This document shows, in pieces, positions 1-11,969 of a stretch of 64,000 nucleotides of DNA; within the stretch, counting starts at the first letter, position 1, and each line of letters starts with the position of its first letter. The notes below the pieces were generated by a model. It did no database searches. It was given only the letters and a program-made list of their open reading frames with translations, and was not told where the DNA came from. The translations under genes and the position numbers were made by a program. The DNA lies in assembly GCF_034190915.1 (NCBI RefSeq), contig NW_026947484.1:185064982-185128981 (forward strand), given 5' to 3'. Source of the DNA: Cavia porcellus. Lineage: Eukaryota; Chordata; Mammalia; Rodentia; Caviidae.

Positions 1-3000
1 AGATGTTGAACAGATAATTTGAATTAACTCTTTTATGATTTGCACCCAAGGTTTTAGTTAATTATTATTAAATCATTGCAATTTTATTGTTCACTCAGGA
101 TGTTGTTCAGTTATATTTTAATCAGCATGAAAATTTCATGATGTGACCTAACCAAATGATAATTAACATCTGAACTGTGAGGTCATAAATGTAGCATCAT
201 TTTCTCAATGTTAATGAGATGTGTGTGTGTGTGCTGAGAAAAAACTGCTATATAATATAAATTATTTTACAAATTATAATATGGAATAAAATATACCTAT
301 GTGCTTTCAATAGACATTTGTTGGCACCTTATTTTATGCTATAATTACCCAAAGAAATGAGAAACCATGTTCATATTATTTGTTAAATGTTGCTATGTTT
401 GAAGTGAAATGTTATTTAACAATTTAAGAGTTATCAGAATATTTAATAATATGTGTGACAAATAATGAAAAGAAGGTTCTAATGGATGTAAATCATGGCT
501 CCACAAAATCCATTCTACCTTATTTCTTTAACATGTAAATAGGTTGCAAATGGTATACACTGTCACTAGTTTAAATTGATGATCACAATAATTGTATCTG
601 GTTTTAGAATCTCCAAGCTAAGTCAATGATTGCACAGTATTGCCTTTTGGTAAGAGCTCATTTCTGAAAAGTCATCGAATCCAATAATGTTTAAAAGCAT
701 ATCTCTTAAGAACTTCGTGGTTTTTATATTAACAGGTACCCAGAAAGAGGATGTATTTTTTTAAGAGTGGAATTTGTCATTCAGAGATGTTATTTTCTTG
801 TCTGTGAGCTTGAGAATGGCTATAGAGTCATACAGAATTAAATTAAAATGAATTGTTCAGAATTCATTCAATTCTCTAGTTTATGCATTTTTCAGACTTC
901 CATTCATTTGTGATAATAAATTTTCTTGTGTTTAATTCTGCTAGATTTAGTCAAAATTTTGTATTCATAATGCGAAAAGACAATGTAAAAGAATGAAAGA
1001 TTAAAAGAGATTTAAACAATTGTTACTGTTGTTCAGATTATCCACTTACAGGACAAATTTTGAAAATTTAGTAAAGTTTTCTTATTCATTACTAATTCAC
1101 TTATTAAGTGATATAATCTGTATATAATGTTTCTATTTCATAAAGTTGTGATAATAAAATGCTTCAAATTATCAAGAAACAAATGTACGTAAAGAACTTA
1201 CCAAAAATGTTTGACATATATTATATACTGGTAAATATAATTCTTTATAATAATTATTCTAGTATAGTTAGATATTGATTACTATCCATAAATTAAGTAT
1301 TTTAATGAGTGGGGTATTGATTAAAGCAATAACATTTTTATGTCCCTTTACCATATATTCTGGTCACACTGTAAAAGAATAAGGAACAATAATTAAAAAT
1401 TTAAAAACAATTGCTGAGGAATATTTTATTATCTTACAAATATTAACATTATCATTAAAATGTCAGTGATTTTACTTAAGATTACTAAAATGAGTGCTAC
1501 TTATTCTTCAGTTATTTGAATTGAAAGCATAGCATCATAATACCCTAAATTTGTCTAAAGAATTCATATATAACCTACTCTGACTATAGAAATAGACTTC
1601 TTACTGCATCTTGCCGATACTTGCCAACTGTTCTCAATGTCAGAATATTCAAAGGCAATATTAAAAATGTTTCATTTCTAATTCATAAAAAAATCAAAAT
1701 ATACCCCCTTAAGATTCTCATGTAAAGAAAGCAAAAATACTTAGTCTATTAGGATATTTGTCTGAATACTTTTATAGCATGAGGCACTATGGTAATCAGT
1801 TTAAATGTACTACTTCAATTAAATATCTCCCAAATTACGTAAGTACTGTTGTTGTTGCTATTTCATAACTAAGAAAAAATTAAGATATCAGAAGAGTAAA
1901 TAAAATTGTTACATAGAAAAATATCTAGCAACTCAATTACCCAGGATTTTAACACTACATATATATGTCCAAAATAAATGATTTTAAATTTCAAGCAATA
2001 TTTCTTTTCATAAATTACTAACATAGCTATTTTGAATACTGAGTATTCTCTGTTGACTAACTCTTGGGTGAAGGAACCATAATGTCTTTTCAATTTAAAT
2101 AAACTAGAGATAAAAATAGGAAATTTAAATGGAATCAGTATTTTGCTATAATTCGGTATGCTCCAAACAAAGAAGGGAGTGGGCATCCTACAGTGAACTA
2201 CAGCTTAGGATAGAGATACTCTCTTGTACATATTTTTGATAGAAATGTCCTTATTTCTTATATAGGAAATTGTGTAAGAAAACAATACGGACAGAAAATC
2301 AAGTAACAGCAAAAAGTATATGTCATTCTTAGATACCAAAATAAGTTTGTGGTGGTTTATGCAATAATTAGTAGAGTCATAACTGAGAGATGTATGACTG
2401 GAATGAGGTGAAGTTTATATATCTTTAACAATAAGTCAGAAGACTAGACCTTCGTGAAGTTTTCACAAACTATATTGCTCAGCTGACAGGAAAAGATGGT
2501 GGGGTTTGTGGATGCCAAACGTAAGCATAATCCAGAAAACATTCCATTAAAACAAAGGGATATTTGACAAGTGTTAATGATTGCAAATACTGACTAAAAA
2601 GCGCAGGGAGATGACAATATTACACATTCTCTGAGAGTGGAAGCAGGTTAACCCCTACTTCTCTCTTTCAGTCCTTATATCGATGATTGCTTTCAGATAA
2701 TCAAATTCATTTTAATATGAGAAGGATATAATGAACTCTGCAAACTCACATTCAAAACCCCACATTAGAAGATAAGAATGCTGTTGTTAAAATAACCAGA
2801 ATATTTTAATTTATGGGATATAAAGAGAAAGAGTTAATTTAAGGACACTGGAAAGCTGCTGAAATAAGAGACAAAAGTGTCTGAGAAGTGAGAACATCAA
2901 AGCTGTAAACTGAAATTCTGCATCTACTTTGCTTCTGGGAACACACTTTGCATCAACTTTGTTTCTGGGAACAGAGGCACAAAAGGGTGATGTTTGGAAT

Positions 3001-3219
3001 GAAAATTTGAGCTGTGCCTCTCAAATATTCATAGTTCAAGGCCATACGAAAGATCAGCAGTGAACAAAGTGATTAGAGAATATGCAAGACAGTGCCTCAG
3101 AAGAGAAGCAACCTAGAAGCACAGTTCAAACTTGAGATTCCTAAGTTAAGTTTTTTCTAGCAGGAGAACTGGATTGTAAGTTTTATAGAGTTATGACATA
3201 TCCTGAGAATGTAGAATGT

Positions 3220-3262
<43 letters not shown>

Positions 3263-3380
3263 GAAAGATGTGATTTCTAACATATTTAAAAAGTGACTGA
3301 AACATCTAAATAGGAACATCAGCAATGAAAATACATTGATGGCAAATAAATACACAAAACCCTCAAAAGTGTATGTCATT
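1..3380. other. AT-rich DNA without recognisable genes
   Basis: This stretch is very AT-rich and has stop codons in all frames. I see no conserved protein, RNA gene or clear transposon border. It holds a short (TG)n run near 219-233 and an (AT)n microsatellite listed separately. The open frames here are low-complexity, hydrophobic or lysine-rich translations typical of AT-rich noncoding DNA. Confidence 0.6.
3222..3260. repeat. (AT)n microsatellite
   Basis: About 19 uninterrupted AT dinucleotides. It also accounts for the IYIYIY repeat in a short minus-strand open frame. Confidence 0.95.
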
Positions 3381-3394
3381 TAGAGGAAGTAATT

Positions 3395-3650
3395 TCCAAA
3401 AGGGAAGCAAGGAAGATGCTTTTCAATAGGTGGGTAGATCAATAAACTGTGGTAAGTGTATAATATGGAATGTAATTGAGTGATGAAAAGAAATGAGTAA
3501 TCAGGCCATGAATGAATACAGATATCTGAAAAGGCTGCATATGACAGGCTGTATAAATACTAATTTATATAAAGAATATTCTCAAACAAAAGAGTATATT
3601 AATAAAACAGAACTTGCAGTGAGACAGAAAAATAAGCACAAAAATAGAAC
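3395..3650 (+). mobile_element. Old L1 3' end fragment
   Basis: The plus strand reads like the decayed end of L1 ORF2/3' UTR: an 'aataaactgtgg' stretch, a 'tggaatgtaattgagtgatgaaa' block equivalent to the L1 'YxxEYYxAIK' coding segment, then 'gaaaaggctgcata'. These follow the order seen in ancient mammalian L1 3' ends. The 63-residue frame at 3493-3684 falls inside it and is not a gene. No target-site duplication is visible. Confidence 0.55.
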
Positions 3651-3959
3651 AAAAAGTACAAATTTCACCTCCAAATTTTCCTAATGCTCTTTCTTTTTAA
3701 CAATTTGCATAGGTTTGGCACATTTGTTACAATTAACAACCTAATCTTTACTGATACGTATATAATTATTAGCTAACGTGTGTCTTTTGTGTTTTGAATT
3801 AAGAAAAGTTTTAGAACAATCCTGCACAACGCTGTGAAGGAAGAAACATGAGGACCTTTATTCACAACATTTTCCAGGTCTTGTGATAGGTAGTTTCACA
3901 TCTACAGTATCTTAGTCACTTCACTGAGAAAAAATATACAACATCCACAAATTAAAGGA

Positions 3960-4410
3960 AGAGAGGGGTTTTCTTCTGACTTACAGTTTATAAAAGTTTT
4001 AGTCCATTAGTTCTAAGACTGGATAGCATAGCAGAGAATCATAGCAAAGGAGAAGCTGCTCATGTTCATGCCATCTGGAAGCAGAAACAGTTAAGAAAAA
4101 GTCAGGAAAGGAAGGTATACTTTATGACCTTCTGAGTTGTGTCCATGAGGATCCACCTCTTACCAGATCCCACTTAACAGCAAATTGTCTATAAATCCTC
4201 ATAATCCAATCATGTTTCAAAGGTCCCACCTAGGATCACAGACAGTGTTAGAGGAACTTTTAGGTAGAAACCATAGCCTGTACCTTGCTGATGAGACAGA
4301 CTGCCATTTTCAGGGTAAACAGATACCTGGGCCATTCCTAAGTGTTTACCAAATACAAATCAACTATTTTAGAGCCCATAGCAAACCCTGCAACACCAAC
4401 TTTCTTAGTC
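3960..4410 (+). mobile_element. Possible decayed LTR (MaLR-like)
   Basis: It contains 'acagtttataaaagttttagtccatta', a purine-rich block and 'gttgtgtccatgaggatccacctcttaccagatcccac'. That order resembles mammalian MaLR-type LTRs, in which a tissue-wide repeat shares such phrases. A second stretch with the same opening phrase is at 46.7-46.92 kb. Edges are vague and the class is a guess from wording, not alignment. Confidence 0.3.
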
Positions 4411-4429
4411 GCTTATACTACTGACACAA

Positions 4430-5450
4430 ACTCCTTTCCCTGATAGCTGCAGACATTAAAAAGCTATGGGCAGCCCTTACACTGCTAAGATTATTCAAAC
4501 TCGCCCACCTTAAACCTGGTTGACCTTTAGGAACCACTTCCCTCATCACAACCTCAATAGCCACATCAAGATTTTCAGAATTTTCTTCCACTGATCTTGA
4601 TGGTCATTCCTGTGTCTTTGTGGGTACACCCTCTCTTTGACTACCTCATATAACAGATCTGGAATAATAGTAATCATTTTAATTTAATCATCTCCTGAAT
4701 GTCATGAAGTTTCCTTCTCTAGATAGGAGTATACCCAATATCTTGAGTACACTTTAAAAGAACACATAGCAAAGTATTTGGCAAAACATAGTACTATAAA
4801 ACAGAGTGACCTCAAGTGCAAAAGATGGTCAATAATTGTGACAAATGTGTCACATGACTATAAGATGTTAATGAAGAAAATTTTAGGCTATGAAGAATTC
4901 TATCTTAGTCATCAAGAATTCTATCTGTTGAATTGTATTGTAAATATAGTTTGCTCTAAGAACTAAAGTTTATGGATGTTTAAAGTGCAATCTAAAGAAT
5001 AGAAGAAAATAATCTACAATTAATATATGTGATAAAATATGTGAGTAGAAAATTATAATAACACAAATCAACAATTAAAAAGATTTATAATCCAATTACA
5101 GGAGCAAAGCATTTTAATAGAAATGTTTTTCAAACTAGATGTCCAAAGGGCCAATAAAAGTAAATGAAAAATGTTTATTAGAAAAATGTACACAAAAATT
5201 ACATTGAGTTATCATTTCAAGGCAACTGAATAGCTATAATAAAAATTCAGACAAAAGAAGTTTTATAAAAGATTTAGAAATACCAAGCCATCATACATTG
5301 CTGACAGAATTATAAGACAGCACAGTTATTCTTTAACAGTTTGGTAGATCTTTGTGACGTTAAGATATACTACATGCCTAGATCTGTACTCATTACAGTA
5401 GTATTTAAAACATTAATCCATTGAAAAACTTGATCATAAATGTTCATAAT
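4430..5450. other. AT-rich DNA, nothing recognised
   Basis: No coding, RNA or repeat signature could be supported. The 62-codon frame at 4778-4966 has no recognisable motif. Confidence 0.5.
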
Positions 5451-5479
5451 AGTCTTATTTTTGTACCCTTAAAGTGGAA

Positions 5480-5830
5480 GTGTCAAAATGTCCATTGGAT
5501 TGGTTGGAGTTCTCTAGAGGAACAGAAAATATGCGAGGTAATGAATTAGGCTGGCCTCCAGGATTTGAAGCAGGGTAGCCCAGGATAGCCATTAGAATCC
5601 TGAAGACCAGAGGATCCAGTAGCTGCTCAGTCAAAGAATCACACAGAAAAGGAGGGTCCAGGTAAAAGACATAGGCCTCATCTGAGACTGAAGAGGTGAA
5701 GTCTTTTTGAAAGTTGTTGATATCAGTTCCTGTTGAAAGACTGGAGGAAGTGGTGTCTGATACCACAGACCATGACAGTAGCATAAGATGCACCTGCTCA
5801 AACATAATACAACTTTTCATGTGCAGACCC
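5480..5830. repeat. Possible medium-reiterated repeat
   Basis: The segment is more GC-rich than its surroundings and starts with 'gttctctagaggaacagaa', a phrase common at the edge of medium-reiterated mammalian repeats. A 121-codon minus-strand frame (5455-5820) crosses it. Its translation shows no family motif, and the frame probably survives by chance because AT stop codons are rarer here. The family is not identified. Confidence 0.3.
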
Positions 5831-6463
5831 TCTTCCTCCTCTTCCCTTCTTCATCCCATCTGAACTACCTGTGCACATGGCATGAATTAACCTTCAAAGT
5901 ATGTATGCTTCACTGTACATCTTAAGAGGAAAATTTCTGGTAGGTAAATTCTATCTCAAAAAGCTATTATAATAAGAATATCCAATGAAAATTCCAAAAA
6001 TAAACATTTAAATGACTAAAATTAAATTTAAAAAATAATTATGTTTGATATCAATTTATTGAAAGTTTTCCCCTGTGTTCAGGAAATAAACAATATCTAT
6101 AAGCCTTTTCCCTTCTTTTTCAAAATTGTGCTGGTGTTCTTTAAATCAAACTGAAGAAAAGAACAACACAATTATAATAAAAAGAAGAAATACATTAATC
6201 ACTTTTGATCCGAAGCAAAATTGCCTACATTAAAAGCTAAAATAATATATAGTTAATAAAATTTAAATGAGTTCAGAGATCATGTGGAAGGATGACAAGA
6301 TCAGAGGGGATAAAAAGAGCCAAAGCAAACTGAAGATAGAATACGAAAAATACAATAAACCTTTTAACTCTCAGGTAGTCTGTGAAAATGCATATGAAAT
6401 GAGCGTAAGCATATTAAAGAAATAGTGAAGAAAAAAGTTTATTTACTGAATCTAGTGACAAAG

Positions 6464-6554
6464 GGGCTGGAGGTTTAGCTCAGCGGCATAAGCGCCTGCC
6501 TTGGAAGCAGGCAGTCGTGAGTTCGATCCCCGGTACCGATAAAAAGGAAAAAGA

Positions 6555-6596
<42 letters not shown>
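6464..6596 (+). mobile_element. Young tRNA-Ala-like SINE with intact target duplication
   Basis: A tRNA-like head has A box 'tagctcagcggcataagcg' and B box 'gttcgatcccc'. It is followed by a short unique tail 'ggtaccgataaaaaggaaaaagac' and a pure poly(A) of about 40 nt. The anticodon-loop position reads TGG, against TGC in sister copies at 41.8 and 57.6 kb, so the source is tRNA-Ala(TGC)-like as in rodent ID elements. A perfect 16-bp duplication (gaatctagtgacaaag) flanks it at 6448-6463 and 6597-6612. The perfect duplication and long pure tail mean a recent insertion by the L1 machinery. It is not a functional tRNA gene. Confidence 0.93.
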
Positions 6597-6598
<2 letters not shown>

Positions 6599-6612
6599 AT
6601 CTAGTGACAAAG

Positions 6613-9130
6613 AAGGAAAGAATGGAGAAAGATGAGATATAAAAATATATACCTATATAAATTATATCAGAACAAGGGATCTCATCAACCAATAAATGGT
6701 TATGTAACTATATAGCTATATAGGATAGAATATCAGAGTATGTTTTATTATATTAATATAAAGTATATAATTTATAAGTAATAGCAATACAATTTATTAT
6801 TATAGCTATATACTCCACTATAAATATGAGAACAAAAACATGAGTATTCCTATATCTATCCTATATCTATCCAAATAACAGCACCACATATAAATTCTAT
6901 TTAGTTAATATACATTGTTTTATTTTTAGTGTTTATACGCATATTCATACAATTAAAGTAACAAGATCCTTTGATAGAATTCAGAAACAATAAATTTTAG
7001 TTAAATATAGAAAAGAAACATGATTTAAATCTGATTTTCCATTAACAAACTAAAATTTAACTCTGTTGAAAATGCAACACATTAAAGCAAGACGACTCAT
7101 ATAACATGTGTGAAAGATGAGAAAACATGTCTGATTCAGGAAGATTAAAATGAATGCAATGTCATGGCCTTGTATATTCAAGATAGAATTAAAATCACAG
7201 AAACCATTCAAAAAGGCATTTTAAATGGTAAATTTTCTAATGATTTATGAAGATATAATAACTGTTAACAACTATAGAGCATAAAGCAGTGTTTTGATAA
7301 TGCACAAACTAAACCATGCAAATTGCAGAAGGTACATCCAATTGTTGTGCCTTATTATTTTATTATTCCTCGAGAAAAAACATTCAAGAACAGAAATAAC
7401 AAGATAAGCTCTGATTGTCCCCCATACCGCATTGAAAACAAATTTTAAGAAATTTAATATAGCTGTGTTGGACAAAACAAATAGATTTTCATCAATGACA
7501 CTGTGACTGAAAAATATCTGAACAAAGTGGTGATAGATATAATAATAACTTATATAATAATAATAATCCATTGACATGCACTTAATCATGGATGATGCTA
7601 TTAATTTATATAATAGTAAAAATTCAGGCACCTTACTACTTAAGGTACCTATTAAAACAATTACTTAGTAAAAAATATTACAGGAGACATTAAAGATTGA
7701 TTCTGCTCCTCTGATGGGAACTCTATTGCAATATAATAAGGATTCTTGTGATAAAAATCATCAAACTTTCTCATATGATTTTGTGTAAGTAATGCACATA
7801 ATGATACTATTCCTTAGCAGAGTTAGGAGGTCTTGCTTGAATTTCATCATTGCCAAGACTCATTTAATAATCACTTCCCACAATCAGGGACTGCATTTTT
7901 AACACCTTTTCTTCTTCCCTGCAAAATTATGTCTATAATGCTCATCTTTTCTATAAGGCAGGAAAACATTACAAAATTAGAGTAACACAGGATCTAAAAA
8001 CTTGCTACTTAGACATTTAGATGGTTTATCATCCTTCTGCTTCACTGAATAAAAATGAACTGTCAGAAAATTCAACTATATATTCTAAACATGCAAATTA
8101 ATCAGAGTAACAGGGAAATATTACTATGCAAATGACAGAAGAAAAAGAACCATGGTGGTATTTCCACCTTAAATGTCTTTAAACTCTCTAATATAAGGGA
8201 AAACCGCAAAGATTTTATTTTAATGAAATTCTGTTTCATCTCTGTCAATCATCAATACATCTCCAAAATTGTGATTTTTCTTAAATATTAAACAAATAGT
8301 TTTACTTTTTAAAAGCTGGTTAAAAGTTGGTTAGAAATGCCTCCGAAGTAATATTTGACTTTAACGGTCTTAAAGTTAAAGAGATAAATGAGAATTATAT
8401 TTCCCACATGGTTCACAACCAGGAGAATCAATTTAATGAGAAGAAAAATACTCTGCCAAATTAAAAGTAGTGAATATCAATCTAGTAAAAATAAGACAGA
8501 AAAATCAATCGTGACAGAAGTTAAGGTAATCACATGCTTCCAATAGCTAATTTAGGACCAAGTCAAAGTGCAGAGGAGATTAATGAACTTTAAGTAAAAC
8601 ATTGTGGAACAGAGTAAGAAGTAGAAAAAAAGTTTTAATTAGCAAACATGGTGAGGACATTAATCTGAGATCCTCAAGTACAATATGAAATTTGCAAGGA
8701 AAGATTGAAAATTATGATCAAATGCAAAGAAATAAATAATTCATGACTTTTCAAAACAAAAATTAGTCACTGTGAGATGAGCCTTCATATACTCAAGTGC
8801 CTATTTGTATCTCACTACCAGAGATTGTCACAAAACCAATGTCTCCCCAAAAAGTTAGTAGTTTGTCTCAGAGCTGTGTCTTTCCAAATGGGTTCCTCCA
8901 GCATCAAGTGGACTGTTTACTATCAAACTGAATTTGCACAGGGAAATAAAGATTTATCAAATCAGGCTTCTAAACTCTTTATTTCAATGCAAATCTTCAG
9001 CAGCAGCACTCACCTTTAAGAAAACTGACTTGAGCTGTATTTTTTGTTTTTTGGTCCATCTGATGGTCCCCTACCTTCAACTCCTCCCTACTCCTATAAC
9101 TGCTTTTACCTATCTGAATGTTTTCATGGT
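6613..9130. other. AT-rich DNA, nothing recognised
   Basis: No conserved open frame, RNA gene or clear repeat border. Open frames at 7272-7631 (minus) and 8777-9158 (plus) have no motif, and their codon content follows the AT-rich background. Confidence 0.5.
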
Positions 9131-9139
9131 AATTTTTAG

Positions 9140-10690
9140 GCATGTATTTTATTTTTGAGTATAATTGTCACATAAAATCATAGCTATATAATGTGTACAG
9201 TATCATCTTTGAGATATGTATACAGTAAAATAATTACCACAGTCAAAGTATTAGTTAATTATCCATCTTCAATATCTTAATGTCTCTGCCCTTTCCCTTC
9301 TGCCTGCCAGCCTTCCTACTGATGTGCTGTTTACATGACCACCTTCCTGTGATGATTGAGAATATTGCCTACGTGAAAATTATACCAATGAAAGCTTCAA
9401 AATGATATAAAATATCCATCACCTCACATTCCTACAGTATTTTTAAATGTCTACTGCTTAGAAACATTTTATAAGAACACTGATTAAAATCACTTACAAT
9501 CAAAAATATGGGCTCATCATCTCATAAATTAAAATAGTGAACGAAATACCACTTTGGATGATTTCTTGATGCCATATTTTAATGCATTTTGAAAATTTAA
9601 AATTAGGCAATGCCATCTACTGCACATTGTTTGTAGAACCGTTGATTCACTTAACAGTGTGTAGTGAATACATATTGAGCTCCATAAATTAATGTCACTA
9701 TCACAATCCCTCAATGATTTAATTAACAACTCTTTTGTCATTGGTCCTATTATATTTCCTGCTTCCTCTCTTATTGTCCTCTCTTTGTGCAATAGTAGTG
9801 TTCTACTGTCATGTCATCTTTTTAGATTCCACATATTGGGTAAAAAATGCAGTACTTTTCTTTTTGAGTCTTCTGTATGGCAGTTTCTGATTCCATTCAT
9901 TTTCCTCCCAATGACATAAGTTTATTCTTATTCATGATTGAATAATCCCACCTTGTGTATATATTCCACATTTTCTTTATCCATTCATCTGTTGACAACA
10001 TCTCGGTTGGATCCTTATCTTAGTTATTGTGAACTATGCCACAATAAACATGGGTATGGAGATATCTCATGACATGCTAACTTTAATTCCTTCAGATAAA
10101 TACTAATGAGTGACATAGTATAGTTTTTTTTTTAAGATAATTGTATACTGATCCATAATGGGTGTATTAATTTGCAGGAGCAGTGTGGAAAGATTCTCCC
10201 AGCATTTATTGTTTTATTGTTTTTTTTTTTTTTTTATATTCTGGAGGATGCTATTTTTCCTGGAATAAGTGGCATTTAAATGTGGTATTGTTATACATTC
10301 TCGTAATGACTAACCTTGTTAATTGGAGCTCTTTTGAATAGAACTGTTTTCCTGATTTTTTTCCTGTGCTAGTTCTATACTTGTTTATAGGAATCTGTTG
10401 CTTTTTCAATGTTGAATTTATATCCTGTCACTTATTTCTTGTGAATATGCTTATCATATATGTTTTTCAGAGTTATTGGCTTTTAGTACTTCTCTTGATG
10501 AATGGTTCTTTGTCCTTTTATTGGCTGGACTGTTTGACACCCATTTTTTGAGGTGTTTGCATATTCTAGATATTAATCAGGTATAGGAAAAGAAACTGGT
10601 AAATATTTAGTCCATCTCATTGGCCATCATTTCATTTTGTTGAGTGTTTCCTTTGCATACAGAAAATTTAAATTTGATATAGCCCCTTTA
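9140..10690 (-). mobile_element. Old L1 fragment, 3' UTR and ORF2 3' part, minus strand
   Basis: The plus strand reads antisense to an old L1. 9150-9300 resembles the ancient L1 3' UTR ('gatatgtatacagtaaaataattaccacag'). 9960-10100 is the antisense of the ORF2 end ('tttatccattcatctgttgac', 'gtgaactatgccacaataaacatgggta'). 10230-10690 is antisense ORF2 ('aggtgtttgcatattctagatattaatcaggta', 'gttgagtgtttcctttgc'). All frames are broken. The piece is far more decayed than the L1 copies at 11.6-17.7 and 37.4-45 kb. Confidence 0.75.
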
Positions 10691-10699
10691 TTTTATTTA

Positions 10700-11600
10700 T
10701 TTTACTTTTTTATTTCATGGAAAAAAGGTGAAACAAAGTTTTATAACAAAATAACAGGATAATAACAATAGTTGATACATTGCATGATGTTATATTTAAA
10801 GTAGTTGCTCAGTATACAAGATATGAGCATTAAAATTTCTCCAATCTATATTAGCACAAACCTTCCTTTTTAAGGAATTAAGAGACACTAATAATATAGC
10901 TCAGTTACACGCTGTCACTTTTCATTACTGTCTTTCCCCTTCCCATCTTTTTTCCTTTTTCCTTCTGAACAATTTCTTTCCATTCCCCAAATATATTGCA
11001 CATTTTAGACCTTGTTTGCTCTTCCATTTGCTCATAAGAAGAACACAATACAATGTTAACACATATGAGTATGATTGATTTCCCTGATGAATATGGTCTC
11101 AAGTTGTATCCATTGACCTATAATGGTCTTAAGTTAATCCTTCTTTAAGACAGGTATTCTCAATTGTATAAAACACCCCGTCTTTTTAATCTGTTCCTTG
11201 ATTAATGGACATCTTCATTGTTTCTAAGCTTTAGTTATTACAAATTGTGCTGCTGTAAACATGAGTACACATACATCACTGTGGTAGGATGTTTTAAGTT
11301 CCTCTGGGAAGATAGTCAGAAGGGAATATGTGGATAGAATGGGCCCTACACTGCTAGTTTTTGGGGTAGAATCTCACATTGATTTCAGCAGTGATTGTTT
11401 TAGTCTATTCTTACACTAACAGTGGAGAAGGATTCCTTATGCCCCAGAGCCGCTTTAGCATTTGTTGTTGGTTGCTTCTTGGCAATAGACATGCTTTCTG
11501 AAATGAGATGAAATCTTAGTGTTTTAATTTGTATTTCTCAAGTGAACATTGATGTCGAACATTTTTTTCACATACTTATTTGGCATTTGTACTTATTTTT
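10700..11600 (-). mobile_element. Host L1, 3' piece, interrupted at about 11600
   Basis: Minus-strand L1 3' UTR (10730-10860, with the 'tagttgctcag' end module) and ORF2 C-terminal region (11120-11600). The reading of 'tcacatacttatttggcatttgtact' at 11570-11592 is broken here and resumes at about 17714, where 'tgagaagtacatattcgtctcaaaggcc' continues the same ORF2 text. So this piece and 17714-18800 are two halves of one L1 split by the 6.1-kb L1 between them. Confidence 0.8.
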
Positions 11601-11969
11601 GTGTTTTTAGTTTAAAATCGTGAAAATGGATACACAACTTCAAAATAATAGTAGGCAATCAACACTAGCTAATATACTACACATTGTTATCTCAGAAATA
11701 GTTGATCAGGTTACAAGAACTAGGCATGAATAAATGATCAAACAATCAAACAATGAAAGCACAAATTACTAGTATAGTTATCAATCTTGTATATATACAC
11801 ACACATATAGTATATGCATATGGATGTGATATTTTCCCTTCTTCCTTTACTCCTTTATCTTATTTCAGTTGTCCTTTTACTTTAAGCACTTTCTTTCCTT
11901 TTCATTTTCACAGTATCTGCTGTACAGTTTGGATATTATTACTCTTTCAGTTTTTTTTTTTTTTACACT

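Noticed and set aside
5455..5820. 121-codon minus-strand frame as a host gene
   Set aside because: No recognisable domain, no promoter or splice context, and it overlaps repeat-like wording.
6480..6534. Functional tRNA gene (A and B boxes, cloverleaf-like)
   Set aside because: It has the SINE tail, poly(A) and target duplication, and an anticodon loop that varies among sister copies; it is a retroposed tRNA-like head.
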